DNA of 64,000 nt, from contig NC_021182.1 in NCBI RefSeq assembly GCF_000389635.1, positions 4,319,925 through 4,383,924 on the forward strand, read 5' to 3'. Below are positions 54,376-63,701 of the stretch, in pieces (the first letter of the stretch is position 1; every line of letters begins with the position of its first letter). A program made the position numbers and the translations under genes. The stretch comes from Clostridium pasteurianum BC1 (GTDB lineage Bacteria; Bacillota; Clostridia; Clostridiales; Clostridiaceae). The notes below the pieces were generated by a model. The model did not search any database and was not told the origin of the DNA. It was given only the letters and a program-made list of their open reading frames with translations.

Positions 54376-54534
54376 TCACCACCTAACTAACTTCTCTAGT
54401 CTCTCCTTTTCCTCAGAAAGCTTTTTTATTTTATTCTTGCTTTTCCTTTTGCCTTTGTAATATTCTTGCTGCAAATCATGATTAATTTGTTCAATTCTAT
54501 TTTTATACATATCATTAGCACTTATTTTTGCCAT
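54376..54534 (-). CDS. Small phage protein, 52 aa, lysine-rich helix
   Basis: Starts at ATG 54534 with GAGGTG 5 nt upstream. The protein is a single charged helix (KRKSKNKIKKLSEEKERLEK). Its stop lies 4 bp from the start of the late regulator. No family recognised. Confidence 0.6.
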   Translation of the reverse strand: MAKISANDMYKNRIEQINHDLQQEYYKGKRKSKNKIKKLSEEKERLEKLVRW

Positions 54535-54634
54535 AAAAACACCTCTTTTTTAACTAAAAATAATGAGTTATTAAATACCACTTTAGTATTAATTAACAGT
54601 TTAGTATTATAAATGTCTGCGTTTTGTAATAACT

Positions 54635-54799
54635 TTACAATTTACCTTCTTCAATCTCTTTAATTTTTGCTTCAAAATCAGCTCTTTTTACTCTTAATTT
54701 AGCTAATTCAGTCCACTTTTTATCTAAAATTGCTCTATTTTCTTGCTTTTTGATGTTTTCTATATTATGCTTATAAACCGTTGCAGAATCTAGGCTCAT
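54635..54799 (-). CDS. Small phage protein, 54 aa, charged coiled coil
   Basis: Starts at ATG 54799 with GAGGTG 8 nt upstream. The sequence is a long amphipathic, charged helix (KKQENRAILDKKWTELAKLR). No domain recognised. The 100 bp to the next gene has no feature. Confidence 0.6.
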   Translation of the reverse strand: MSLDSATVYKHNIENIKKQENRAILDKKWTELAKLRVKRADFEAKIKEIEEGKL

Positions 54800-54820
54800 A
54801 GTTATTTCACCTCATTAACC

Positions 54821-55094
54821 TTACATTTTTCCTTACATTTTTCTTACATCTCTTAACCGTTGATATATCTAGCCTTAGAATGGTTTTTTTAACTCTTACA
54901 TTTTTATAAATATAATACACTTATCTTTATATTTATTGCTTTATTAATATTCTCTCATATACGTAGTTAATATTTTATTTAATGTAATAATGTAAGAATT
55001 ATATATTATATATATATAAAGCCTTGAAATATCTAGCTTTGAGCCCCTTACATTTTCCTTACGTTTCCCTTACATTTTTTAAATTTATGTAAGA
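54821..55094. repeat. Iteron-like TTACATTTT clusters, candidate phage origin
   Basis: Two clusters of TTACATTTT-type repeats: 54821, 54833 and 54844 (spacing 11-12 bp), one at 54896, then 55048, 55059 and 55070 (spacing 11 bp), plus an inverted TTATGTAAG at 55086. Between them are two similar TATCTAGC(C/T)TT-type segments and very AT-rich DNA. It lies just downstream of the primase-helicase gene. Helical phasing of the repeats is what an initiator-binding site would show. Confidence 0.5.
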
Positions 55095-55109
55095 GTTAAA
55101 AGTTCCCAT

Positions 55110-57686
55110 TTAACTGATATTTGTATTTCCTTCGTCTATATCCCCGGTAATGTCAATTATCTCCGGCGGCACAATGCCATAAAGTCTTAAATTAGATAAC
55201 ATTTCCTTATTATAAGTATCAAATCTAATTGACTTCTCATTTATCCAGACTACTTTATTTGAAGCTTTCACTAGATATCCTGCTTTAGTTGCCTGCTTTT
55301 TAAAGTCTTTGTTATCTAAAATATTCATATTTAAATTTGTATTTCTAATATGAACCCTTATTTGATTAAGCATTTCAGAGGTTTTAATAAAAACTCCATC
55401 GCCACGGCATAAAACGGGATTTAATTCTCCATCTTTTTCATTTCTTTTATCTTCAATCATGTCATTATAGAGAATTAACATCTGCTCCACTGTTGAATGT
55501 GCATCTGCTCCTCCATCAAGTATCTCAGTTTCTATGTTCTTAATCACATGATCTTCATATTTAGTTATGGTTTTTAAATCATGTTTTTTAAGAAGAATAT
55601 TAAATATCTCAATTCCACAACATATATTAACAGCAGTATTCAAGGGTCTGTTATTTAATCCTTTAATGGATTGCTTTACTGCTTTTCTCATTTCTCTGTA
55701 TTCATCTACACTAAGATTAAGAATTATATCTATAATGCTTTTCCCAAACTTATTCAAAATCTCTTCGTTGGCATTGATCCATTCCATAGCTTCAGTGTGT
55801 TTTTGTTCTCTTTCTCTCTTGGATAGATATACAATGCAGCTTCTTTCAATTAATGCTTTTTCCTGGTTGGGATAGCTTTCTTCACCAACTAGCACCAATG
55901 GCCTATTAAGCTGAAAATCTTTTGATTTAAAGGATTTATCACCTCTGCTTATAGTGGCCCTATCATATAAGTTTCTAAGAGTCTCGGAAAGTTTTGCAAC
56001 CTTATATCTGCCTAAACTGGAAGGCTTAAATTCATCAAATAGCATTGGGTAATTACCATCTGATAATCCCTTTATAAGAGCAAAAGGAGTGATTAAACCT
56101 ATACTTTTTATATCTCTCTTAGGATAATTTAAAATTGGAGCAATAACATTTTCTAAGATTGTACTCTTACCACTGCCGCTCTCGCCTACGATTAACAAAT
56201 GATGCAACTTTTCCTTCATTTTCTGATTCTGATATATTGCTAGATCATTTATAATTGTGCCTATAATGGAGATTGTCTTTTCAGGAGTTGCAAACTTTAA
56301 AATATGGTTTTTGAGTTTCTTAAGTTCTTCAGCGCTTATGGGTTCTATCCCTATAACATCAGCATTATTCCTCTTATCAGCCTTTATAGTTTCAGTGGTC
56401 CCATTCTTACCTATAGCTCCATCATTGGTTATGAAAAGCAACTCTTCATTTTTCTCTTTAAATTTGACCCCCTGGTGAATTTCTTCTACTTCAAGAGCAA
56501 AATAATTGTTTATCCAGCTTTTAAGCTCTACCAAATTATCCATGTTTCCTGAAAAACTAAGGTCTATGGTCCCTAAGAAATTTCTGTAGCTCTTTAGATC
56601 ATCAAAAACCGTGGAAGGCCCTATTTTTTCTATAACATTACCTGTAGGAGATTTTAAGATTAACTTAACACCTTCCTGCTCTTCATCTTCAAAACTAATT
56701 CTAGTTGCCTTAATAAGCCTAAAATTGGTTATATTAATTCTACTTTCTTCAAAATCATCTTTTTTAACTTTACGAACTATTTTATAAATTCCTTCTCTAT
56801 CTTGCTGCAACTCATATTTATTCTTCAAATCTAAGGATCTACCAAAAGCCTTCAGTAAATCAAACTTATCATGTCCAGCATCTAACCAGTCCGTAACATC
56901 TTTGTTGTCACCTAAATTCTTTATTCCTGGAAGATTGATAAATTTAAATGCCTTGGCACACGCAAAAAGCTCATTGTATATATGCCACTTGTATTTTTCT
57001 CCAGCTTCACCAGTATCCGAACAAACATAAATCTTTGCACCTTCCAAAGCAGATAAGTCTTTGCAACCTTTAATACTTGTAGCAACATACTTATCCTTTT
57101 TAAGCGTGCTGTTGAGTTTGTTGGCATCTTTTTCACCTTCACATATAATTACTATCTTTCCGTCTTTAATGCCCTCCAAAACGCTGTAATAGTTGTATAT
57201 AAATTCTTCGCCTTTTCGTTTATTGATAACCTTGTCGTTTTCTATATGATAGTACGAAAGAGATTTTTCACCATCTTCGTTCTTAAATTTAGCCTTAAAG
57301 TACATGATTTCATTCTTATCATTCACATATTCAAACAATCCAACAAGCTTACCTTTTTTAAGGCCTTTAGATATTTGCCAATCAATATAGCCTTTAATCT
57401 TTTCTACCTGCTGCTCTTGGATACTTTTCTCTACAGTTAAACCAAGGTACTCCCTGGCTTCAACATAATTAAAATTCTTAAGCTTCGTAATAAAATCTAT
57501 TGCGTCTCCAACTTCATCACAGCCAAAGCATTTGAATTTCTCCTTATTGGCATCTGGAAAAAACTTTACTGAGAGTGAGGGCGTTTTTTCATTATGGAAG
57601 GGACATCTAATGTATCCCTGCCGATTGAAATGTTCTCCTGTTTCTCTTTCTATAAGCTCTTTTAAATCTATATCCTGTATTTCCAA
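55110..57686 (-). CDS. Phage primase-helicase (CHC2 zinc finger, Toprim, P-loop)
   Basis: About 858 residues. The CHC2 zinc motif is at the start (RCPFHNEKTPSLSV, then KFKCFGC), followed by a Toprim domain (VIICEGEKDANKL and VCSDTGEAG) and, after residue 460, an ATPase with Walker A GESGSGKST and PMLFDEFKPSS. It would unwind and prime phage DNA. The start is uncertain: a TTG at 57686 follows GGGGTGG, whereas the ATG at 57716 has no good site and an 8-9 base G run follows it. The region downstream holds the iteron-like repeats. Confidence 0.85.
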   Translation of the reverse strand: MEIQDIDLKELIERETGEHFNRQGYIRCPFHNEKTPSLSVKFFPDANKEKFKCFGCDEVGDAIDFITKLKNFNYVEAREYLGLTVEKSIQEQQVEKIKGYIDWQISKGLKKGKLVGLFEYVNDKNEIMYFKAKFKNEDGEKSLSYYHIENDKVINKRKGEEFIYNYYSVLEGIKDGKIVIICEGEKDANKLNSTLKKDKYVATSIKGCKDLSALEGAKIYVCSDTGEAGEKYKWHIYNELFACAKAFKFINLPGIKNLGDNKDVTDWLDAGHDKFDLLKAFGRSLDLKNKYELQQDREGIYKIVRKVKKDDFEESRINITNFRLIKATRISFEDEEQEGVKLILKSPTGNVIEKIGPSTVFDDLKSYRNFLGTIDLSFSGNMDNLVELKSWINNYFALEVEEIHQGVKFKEKNEELLFITNDGAIGKNGTTETIKADKRNNADVIGIEPISAEELKKLKNHILKFATPEKTISIIGTIINDLAIYQNQKMKEKLHHLLIVGESGSGKSTILENVIAPILNYPKRDIKSIGLITPFALIKGLSDGNYPMLFDEFKPSSLGRYKVAKLSETLRNLYDRATISRGDKSFKSKDFQLNRPLVLVGEESYPNQEKALIERSCIVYLSKREREQKHTEAMEWINANEEILNKFGKSIIDIILNLSVDEYREMRKAVKQSIKGLNNRPLNTAVNICCGIEIFNILLKKHDLKTITKYEDHVIKNIETEILDGGADAHSTVEQMLILYNDMIEDKRNEKDGELNPVLCRGDGVFIKTSEMLNQIRVHIRNTNLNMNILDNKDFKKQATKAGYLVKASNKVVWINEKSIRFDTYNKEMLSNLRLYGIVPPEIIDITGDIDEGNTNIS

Positions 57687-57719
57687 TTTTCCACCCCCCC
57701 CATGATATGATTTCATTTA

Positions 57720-57918
57720 TTAACCAAGCCACCGCTTACATGTGCCAAGACACTTAAAATCCTCTGTCCATGCGTCGCCACATTGATTGTCTATGCCAAC
57801 ATATTTCTTTTCCCAGTTTTAAAATCTTTTTCTATCGTATAAAATTTTCCTAATGGTTCTCTTGTTTCGATTATTTTACTTGCTTCTTCACTAGTTACTT
57901 TCTTTATATCACTCATAG
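57720..57918 (-). pseudogene. Small phage protein, frameshifted
   Basis: The ATG at 57918 opens MSDIKKVTSEEASKIIETRE and continues to a TAG at 57791, but the conserved-looking C-terminus (KYVGIDNQCGDAWTEDFKCL, then GTCKRWLG) is in the next frame and stops at 57720. A one-base change in the AAAACTGGGAAAAG region separates them. The whole resembles a small phage protein of unknown function. A shortened 42-residue product is also possible. Confidence 0.55.
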
Positions 57919-58496
57919 CTTTCCGCCTCTGGGCTTATATCCATATCCAATTCCTTTAAAAAGTTTCTAACACTATAGTAAAGTTTCCTGTAAATCTCAA
58001 ATCCTGAGTTAACTCTTTCAGTAAATATGGTGTCATATAAATATAAATCCTGTATGCTTGATAATCTTCCTAAGAGTGCTTTTGGAGTATATAAACTCCT
58101 GTAATTACCTGTCTTTATGTTCTCCATACCGTTCTTATCTTCAATTATGAGATAAATCTTAATGCCTTTTGTCTTTGCCCTTTGTAACTCACGTATAAGC
58201 CTTACATCATCATGAGTGTCGGTTTCTTCTGCTAAGTTTCCGGCAATTTCATCTATAGAATTTTTCCTTTCTACTGCTACTGGAAAATATAAATCTCTGT
58301 AGATTCCCATATCCGGGCGCTTAGTGATTATTGCAGTGTAGTCTCCTTCATCAATCTTTTTCTTCTTATATGAGACCTTCTTTTTATCTAAATAATCCAA
58401 TATGTGCAAATTGGCTTGCTCTCTGGTGTCATATAATATTTGAAAATTTTCCTTTAGAAGTTTTTTGATTTCTGTTTCTGAAAATTTGTAATGCAT
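57909..58496 (-). CDS. ERCC4-type nuclease
   Basis: A 195-residue endonuclease of the XPF/Mus81 nuclease fold. The motifs are DTREQ near residue 20, GDYTA and VERKNSIDEI (ERKX3D). These proteins cut branched DNA and are frequent in phage recombination modules. Start ATG at 58496 has AAGGTG at 5 nt. It overlaps the start of the following small gene by 10 bp. Confidence 0.82.
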   Translation of the reverse strand: MHYKFSETEIKKLLKENFQILYDTREQANLHILDYLDKKKVSYKKKKIDEGDYTAIITKRPDMGIYRDLYFPVAVERKNSIDEIAGNLAEETDTHDDVRLIRELQRAKTKGIKIYLIIEDKNGMENIKTGNYRSLYTPKALLGRLSSIQDLYLYDTIFTERVNSGFEIYRKLYYSVRNFLKELDMDISPEAESYE

Positions 58497-58594
58497 ATAT
58501 TCACCTTCTTTTATCAATTGATTGTCATTTGATAATATCTAATTACAACAATGTTTAAAATCGTTCTTAGTTCTCAATATTATTGAATTACGTA

Positions 58595-58768
58595 CTATTC
58601 TTGCTTGTTTATAAAGTAATATTCTATATTATTTTTCGCACAAGTCTCACAATGTTTTGGATTACCATGACCTGCTTCTATAGATTTTTTACAAGACTTG
58701 CATCCACATTCAATAAGTCCTTTAATATTTATTTCATCAGATATATTCTCTAACATTATCCTAATCAT
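58595..58768 (-). CDS. Small zinc-ribbon protein, 57 aa
   Basis: A gene with six cysteines: CGCKSC in the middle and CETC after HC (pattern CXCXXC...HCXXC). This suggests one bound zinc. A GGAG lies 13 nt upstream of the first ATG; an ATG at codon 5 is closer to nothing better. Located between SSB and the ERCC4 nuclease. No family named. Confidence 0.6.
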   Translation of the reverse strand: MIRIMLENISDEINIKGLIECGCKSCKKSIEAGHGNPKHCETCAKNNIEYYFINKQE

Positions 58769-58846
58769 ATTTTAATAAATTCTCCTTCGTCATATAAATA
58801 TTAATCATATTAAAATTTTCACGATAAATACTGTTTGCCCTTTTGT

Positions 58847-59314
58847 TTAAGCAGCTTGACTAACTGCTATCTTAAAAGGTATATCACCATCATCTATAGG
58901 CGTTATATCCGCTTTTAAATATTCATCATTATTTTTCACAGGTTCAAGAACCTTGCTACCTTGATTATTTATTTCTCCATCAACTGCTTTCTTATCCCAT
59001 TCAAGGAATTGGACTTCATCAGCAATTATTTCAGTAACATAAACTCTGTGACCGTCTTTAGCCTCATAATTCCTGGTTTGTATTCTTCCTGAGATTCCAG
59101 CTAGCTTACCTTTATTTAAATAATTTGCTGACGACTCTGCTGTTTTGCCCCATACTACTATAGGAATAAAATCAGCTTCTCTTTTTCCCGTATTTTTGTC
59201 TGTAAAATTTCTTTCTACAGCTAAATTGAAAGTACATACTGCATTCCCTGAACCAGGAGTAAATTTCAAATCCGGATCCTTCGTCAGTCTGCCTATTAAA
59301 ACAACTCTGTTCAT
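58847..59314 (-). CDS. ssb: Single-stranded DNA-binding protein
   Basis: A 155-residue phage SSB with an OB fold ([38 protein letters not shown]). The acidic tip that recruits partner proteins (DDGDIPF) is present but is followed by eight more residues (KIAVSQAA), so it is not at the C-terminus as usual. The gene begins at the base after the HD gene's stop codon, with GAGGTG upstream. Confidence 0.93.
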   Translation of the reverse strand: MNRVVLIGRLTKDPDLKFTPGSGNAVCTFNLAVERNFTDKNTGKREADFIPIVVWGKTAESSANYLNKGKLAGISGRIQTRNYEAKDGHRVYVTEIIADEVQFLEWDKKAVDGEINNQGSKVLEPVKNNDEYLKADITPIDDGDIPFKIAVSQAA

Positions 59315-59932
59315 CTATTTCACCTCACTAAACTTCACTTGATTACTATCTTGCCCTGGTTCTATATGCTGTTCCAATAAATAACTAGCTTCCATATCCG
59401 CTGTATGGAGTGCTACTGCCGCCGGGAACAACTCCCAAGCATTGTTAAGATTCATCTGCATTTCCTTAGGCTCCGTATTTCCCATGTGCCATCTTATGAG
59501 CAATATTTCTTGCTTAGTTAACCTTATAAAGTTCTGAATCATGATTACTGATTTTTCACCATGGCCCACTGGAAAATCGTCCTGGACCTTATAACCTTCG
59601 TAACTTTCCCATCTATTGCTGTCATTCTTTTTCCAACACGTTTGCTTATTATAAAAATTAATCTTACAGAAGTCATGTAATAGAGCTGTCACAACTACAG
59701 TATCCTCTGATAATCCCAGTTGGAATCTTTCATTTTTCTCTTTTAAGAGTTCATAGACATTAAGGCTGTGTTCTGCCAGCCCTCCATCATAGTTGCCATG
59801 ATATTTAGTGGAAGCAGGAGCAACAAAGAAGTCGCTCGCTACTAAATACATAATTAATTTGTCCATGCCAGGCTTTTGAACATTACTTAAGAGATTCAAT
59901 ATTTGTTCTTTAACTACTTTTATATCTTTCAT
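59315..59932 (-). CDS. HD-domain hydrolase
   Basis: A 205-residue HD-superfamily protein. The metal ligands are in GGLAEHSLNVYELL and ALLHDFCKI, with further histidines in GHGEKS and WHMG. Phage HD proteins may be nucleotide hydrolases; substrate unknown. It overlaps the upstream coiled-coil gene by 4 bp (ATGA) and abuts ssb. Confidence 0.8.
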   Translation of the reverse strand: MKDIKVVKEQILNLLSNVQKPGMDKLIMYLVASDFFVAPASTKYHGNYDGGLAEHSLNVYELLKEKNERFQLGLSEDTVVVTALLHDFCKINFYNKQTCWKKNDSNRWESYEGYKVQDDFPVGHGEKSVIMIQNFIRLTKQEILLIRWHMGNTEPKEMQMNLNNAWELFPAAVALHTADMEASYLLEQHIEPGQDSNQVKFSEVK

Positions 59933-60213
59933 TTTTGCCTCCTTAATTCTAACTGCTCCCTTAAATATTCATTTTCTTCCTGAAGCTTATCTGCTCTTGT
60001 TTCTGATTCTAGTAATCTATCCTGTAATAATGCATGAGTTTCTTTTTCTTCGTGCAGCATCTCATCTATAATTGCAAATAGTTTGTTAAATGCGTCCCAT
60101 GAGCCAATTATCCATGTTGCTTCTGGGCATTTAAGGATAAAAGTATCTTTATTTTCAGGGTTGAATGAATAATTATCATCAGATTTTATAAAAATATTTA
60201 CACTTGTGACCAT
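59929..60213 (-). CDS. Phage hypothetical protein, coiled coil, 94 aa
   Basis: An N-terminal beta-rich part (VNIFIKSDDNYSF, ILKCPEATWIIGSWDAF) and a C-terminal coiled coil (LLESETRADKLQEENEYL). Ends with an ATGA overlap with the HD gene. 11 bp downstream of bet. No family recognised. Confidence 0.7.
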   Translation of the reverse strand: MVTSVNIFIKSDDNYSFNPENKDTFILKCPEATWIIGSWDAFNKLFAIIDEMLHEEKETHALLQDRLLESETRADKLQEENEYLREQLELRRQK

Positions 60214-60224
60214 AAAATCACCTC

Positions 60225-61181
60225 TTAAAATGGATCTGCGTCATCAATATCATCAGGTGGAGCATCCGGGCCAGGATCATCATTTACTGGAGTTACCTCA
60301 ACATCTACAACCTCAGTGTATTCTTCAACTAATTTTAGAAGAGTATTTGCACTTTCATAAGTTAACCCTCTAAGACTTATTTTGTGCTCATTTGCTAGTG
60401 CTTCAAGCTTACTTACATCTGCTTCTTTACCTTCACCAATTACAAGTCCCTTTTGAGCTCCTAGCTGCATCAAATATTCTTTTTGCTCTCTCTGTACTGG
60501 CTTTGGCTGCTCTGGTACCTCATTTTCTTTTTCTATTTCCTTTTCAGGATCTACTGGCTCTGTATTTAAATCTTTATCGTCAACATTCATTTCTTCAGCT
60601 ACATATAAGCCCTCAAATTCTTCTGGATAAGCTTCTCTGAGAGCCTGTACCAATGCAACCTTTCTTATCATAGTTGCTGGTCTTTGTGTCCAGTTAGAAT
60701 TTATCGTGCCATCTGCTTTTTTCCCTATATATTCATCTAATGTAACTGTAATTTCAGTAGGAAATTTTTTATTTTTTCTATAAGCTTTGGCCCATCCGCC
60801 AACTAATTTTTCCTCGCCTTTAAGATAGAATGTTCCGCTTCTCTGCTCAACCTCTTTTTTTAGATTAACAACTATTATTCCTGCCTCATGTCCTTCACTA
60901 TCTTGATTTCTTAATTCTCTCTTGGTAAAAGTATCTTTGCCAACTATCATGGCTGCTGGCTTATTGCCGAATTTTACTAGATATGCTTCTCTTAAGAATG
61001 GATTTAATTTTTGACCTTTGCATAATTGAAGGAAAACTCCTACTTCTTCATCTGTAACTCGTGTTGGATCACCACTTACTAAATACTTTTTTACTATAGT
61101 AGAAGTTAACTTTATTTGAGTTCCATTAACCTCGTATTCAACTCTACCCATTGCTAAAACATCAGTATTATCATTTCTCAT
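60225..61181 (-). CDS. bet: Bet-type single-strand annealing recombinase
   Basis: A 318-residue RecT/Bet-family annealing protein. The core is in residues 1-200 with FLQLCKGQKLNPFLREAYLV, a GNKPAAMIVGKD segment and TMIRKVALVQALREAYPEEF. The C-terminal part is an acidic, Pro/Glu-rich tail. It overlaps the SbcC-like gene by one base pair junction (TAATG). Works with an exonuclease; none of the lambda Exo type is seen, so the SbcC-like ATPase may be its partner. Confidence 0.88.
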   Translation of the reverse strand: MRNDNTDVLAMGRVEYEVNGTQIKLTSTIVKKYLVSGDPTRVTDEEVGVFLQLCKGQKLNPFLREAYLVKFGNKPAAMIVGKDTFTKRELRNQDSEGHEAGIIVVNLKKEVEQRSGTFYLKGEEKLVGGWAKAYRKNKKFPTEITVTLDEYIGKKADGTINSNWTQRPATMIRKVALVQALREAYPEEFEGLYVAEEMNVDDKDLNTEPVDPEKEIEKENEVPEQPKPVQREQKEYLMQLGAQKGLVIGEGKEADVSKLEALANEHKISLRGLTYESANTLLKLVEEYTEVVDVEVTPVNDDPGPDAPPDDIDDADPF

Positions 61182-62860
61182 TATTTAAGCACCTCAACTT
61201 TCAATTCTTGACCTTCAACTACTTTGGCCATAATCATTTGTGTATCTAGTTCCTGTATAACTGTAATACTTTCAGCATTATCTATGAAAACTGGAAAATG
61301 TAAATCCATCATATTTGAAACAAAGTTACTCATTTCAAGGCCAGCCTTTATTTTTTCTGCATTGGATAACTTATTAAATTCTCTACCTTCATATAGGATT
61401 TTAAAATCATCTTTAAGCTCTCCATCTTTAGTCAATTTCTCAAACTGCAATTCTACTTTATCCAGGTACTTACCTATAATGTCAGTTTGCTTTTTAAGTT
61501 TTATAGAGTTGTACTGCTTACCGGCATCTATAGCAACTTTTAATTCTGCTATTTTTAGCTTGGAGTTTTCAATTTCTCTCTTGGATTTTTCTATATCATG
61601 TTTGATTTTTTCATTCTCCTTTTCAAGAGCCTCTATATTTGAGTTATGAGCAAAAACTTTTCTCTCTTCCTCATCAAGCTCTAATACTTTTGCTTTTATT
61701 GATGTGATTTTCTCTTTTCTGGATTCTTCCTCTTTTGATTTTTCTGCTGCAAGTTCACTTATTTCTTTTTGAATGGCTTCTATTTGATATTTAAGTCCTA
61801 TCTCCCATTCCTGAACTGCTTTCGCATTTTCAGCCTTGGTAATTTCATTTTCTTTCTCCCATTCTTCTATTTCTTTTTTCTTGGCAACACCTTTAATTTG
61901 TATATCCTTTAATTCTTTTTCTAAATTAGCTTTTAGAGTCGCATTAAGGTCAATTTCATTGCCGCAGTTATCGCAAGTAACTACATTCTTACCAAGATTA
62001 GATATTTTGACTTTAATCTCTTTAAATCTCTTAAGTAAACTGTCCTTCTCTGCTTTATGCCACTTAGTATCATTTATAGGCTTTACATCAAAATATCCTT
62101 TAGAAAATTCTAATTGTAATTTTCTCTTTTTATTTTCTAATTCATCAAACTTAGGATCTTTAATTACTGATTCCAAAGTTTTGAGTTGTTCTTTGAGATT
62201 CTTCAGCTCTGTATTATCAAAACTCTTTCTTTCAGAAATATCTATAGGTTTGGCACCTTCAATGACCCCCTCTAAGAATATAATGTTTTCCTCTTGATCC
62301 TTTAATTCTGCCCTCTTATCTGTTAAGAAAGTTTCAGGAGTTCTAAATTTATTCTTCTCTAATTTTTCCTTTAAGAAGTCCCCGAGCTCTGCAAATATTT
62401 CTTCCTTGCTTATTGGCTTTAAGATACTAGATAAAAGATTCTTTGCATCTTTTGGAGCTAGATTAGGAAAGTAATAAGGATTCAATATACTGAGGAAAAC
62501 ATCTTTGCTCTTATACAAGTCCCTTGAGATATCATTGTTGGCCACTTTAACGTCATTCAAGTAAATCTCATTACTGGAGCCTTTCTTTCTTCTAATTAAA
62601 GTTTGCGGCGTTCCATCTATCTCAAAATCAAGTACTACCTCGGTAAGCTTTGGTTTCTTATCATTAACAAGTCTTGCTGTAGCTTTCTCATTTCCGTTGA
62701 TGTCGCAACCAGTTATGGCCCACGCTATAGCTTCACCTATACTAGACTTTCCTAGACCGTTGTCGCCACTTACCAGTGTTCTTTTACCTAAGACAAATTC
62801 ACATTCGTCTACGTAGCCCTTAAAGCCTTTTATGGCTATCTTATTTATATTTACCTGCAT
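61181..62860 (-). CDS. SbcC/Rad50-like AAA ATPase
   Basis: A 559-residue SMC-type protein. Walker A GDNGLGKSS is at residue 33 or so; a long coiled coil follows, broken near residue 300 by CDNCG (CXXC), the zinc-hook position; the C-terminus closes the ATPase head but no clear Walker B is visible (FIDNAESITV at that place). No SbcD nuclease gene is next to it. AGGAGG precedes the ATG. It pairs with bet by a TAATG overlap, probably one recombination operon. Confidence 0.8.
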   Translation of the reverse strand: MQVNINKIAIKGFKGYVDECEFVLGKRTLVSGDNGLGKSSIGEAIAWAITGCDINGNEKATARLVNDKKPKLTEVVLDFEIDGTPQTLIRRKKGSSNEIYLNDVKVANNDISRDLYKSKDVFLSILNPYYFPNLAPKDAKNLLSSILKPISKEEIFAELGDFLKEKLEKNKFRTPETFLTDKRAELKDQEENIIFLEGVIEGAKPIDISERKSFDNTELKNLKEQLKTLESVIKDPKFDELENKKRKLQLEFSKGYFDVKPINDTKWHKAEKDSLLKRFKEIKVKISNLGKNVVTCDNCGNEIDLNATLKANLEKELKDIQIKGVAKKKEIEEWEKENEITKAENAKAVQEWEIGLKYQIEAIQKEISELAAEKSKEEESRKEKITSIKAKVLELDEEERKVFAHNSNIEALEKENEKIKHDIEKSKREIENSKLKIAELKVAIDAGKQYNSIKLKKQTDIIGKYLDKVELQFEKLTKDGELKDDFKILYEGREFNKLSNAEKIKAGLEMSNFVSNMMDLHFPVFIDNAESITVIQELDTQMIMAKVVEGQELKVEVLK

Positions 62861-62953
62861 TTATATTTCCTCCTATTTGACTTTTACCCTCATTCCATAG
62901 TAGAATAGGGATACACTATTTTATTTATTGGCTCTTTTTCTAAGAGCTCTTTT

Positions 62954-63133
62954 TTATATACTCTTTGAAATTCCATAATAAATAATTGCCACCCTTAACA
63001 AATAATCCTTTGAAGTCCTAACCCCTAACTTAATGTGATTCTCTCTAATATCGTTTTGAGTTTCTTCCATGACTTCATTAAACTCTTGGTCTGACATTTT
63101 GATACCTTGCTGCTCTAGTAATTTTCTTATCAT
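62954..63133 (-). CDS. Phage hypothetical protein, 59 aa
   Basis: A small helical protein (MIRKLLEQQGIKMSDQEFNE). GGAG lies 11 nt before the ATG at 63133; a GTG four codons upstream abuts the same site and is less likely. No family recognised. 93 bp to the SbcC-like gene with nothing noted. Confidence 0.6.
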   Translation of the reverse strand: MIRKLLEQQGIKMSDQEFNEVMEETQNDIRENHIKLGVRTSKDYLLRVAIIYYGISKSI

Positions 63134-63147
63134 TGCTTTTGCCACTC

Positions 63148-63696
63148 CTAACTTACATATCGCCTTAGTTTAGTAAGTGCTTCTTTTTCAAACCGTCCAA
63201 TTGTAGTTTGGCTAGTTCCAAATAGTTTTGCTATTTGCATTTGAGTTTTCCCTTGAAAGTATTTTAGTTTTATAATTTCTTTATGTTTACCGGACAATTT
63301 CCCCAAGGCAGTTCTTACTAAAATACCAGTAAATTCAGTATCAAGTTCCTGTTTGTCCATAATGGCATCTTTATAAGTAACTTCTTTATCATCAGAATTA
63401 TTAACATTAACATCTAAGCTAAGGACATGTGAATTTAAACTTCCATTTCTCTCAGCAGAGGGGTAAAATTTATCTCTTAAAATAATATTTAATGTATAGC
63501 CATACATTAAGCTTAAAGCATAGGTACTAAATTTATATCCTTTAGTTTCATCAAATTTTTGTGCAGCTTTTATTAGCCCTACATGGCATATTTGAAGAAT
63601 ATCGTCAAAGTCATATCTATAAGACAATTGAAATTTTTTATATACCCTACCTGCCTGAAGTTTTGCAAGCCCTAAATGTTCTTGAACATCAATCAT
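63148..63696 (-). CDS. Phage-encoded sigma-70-like factor
   Basis: A 182-residue sigma factor. Region 2 (YDFDDILQICHVGLIKAAQKFD, KFSTYALSLMYG) and region 4 (LSGKHKEIIKLKYFQGKTQMQIAKLFGTSQTTIGRFE) are both present, joined by a short acidic linker. It may direct RNA polymerase to phage promoters. Start ATG at 63696 has GGAG at 8 nt. Distinct from the region-4-only late regulator at 53928. Confidence 0.85.
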   Translation of the reverse strand: MIDVQEHLGLAKLQAGRVYKKFQLSYRYDFDDILQICHVGLIKAAQKFDETKGYKFSTYALSLMYGYTLNIILRDKFYPSAERNGSLNSHVLSLDVNVNNSDDKEVTYKDAIMDKQELDTEFTGILVRTALGKLSGKHKEIIKLKYFQGKTQMQIAKLFGTSQTTIGRFEKEALTKLRRYVS

Positions 63697-63701
63697 TTCC
63701 T

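Noticed and set aside
61224-62297. Plus-strand frames inside the SbcC-like gene
   Set aside because: Serine/leucine-rich shadows of a Lys/Glu-rich coiled-coil gene.
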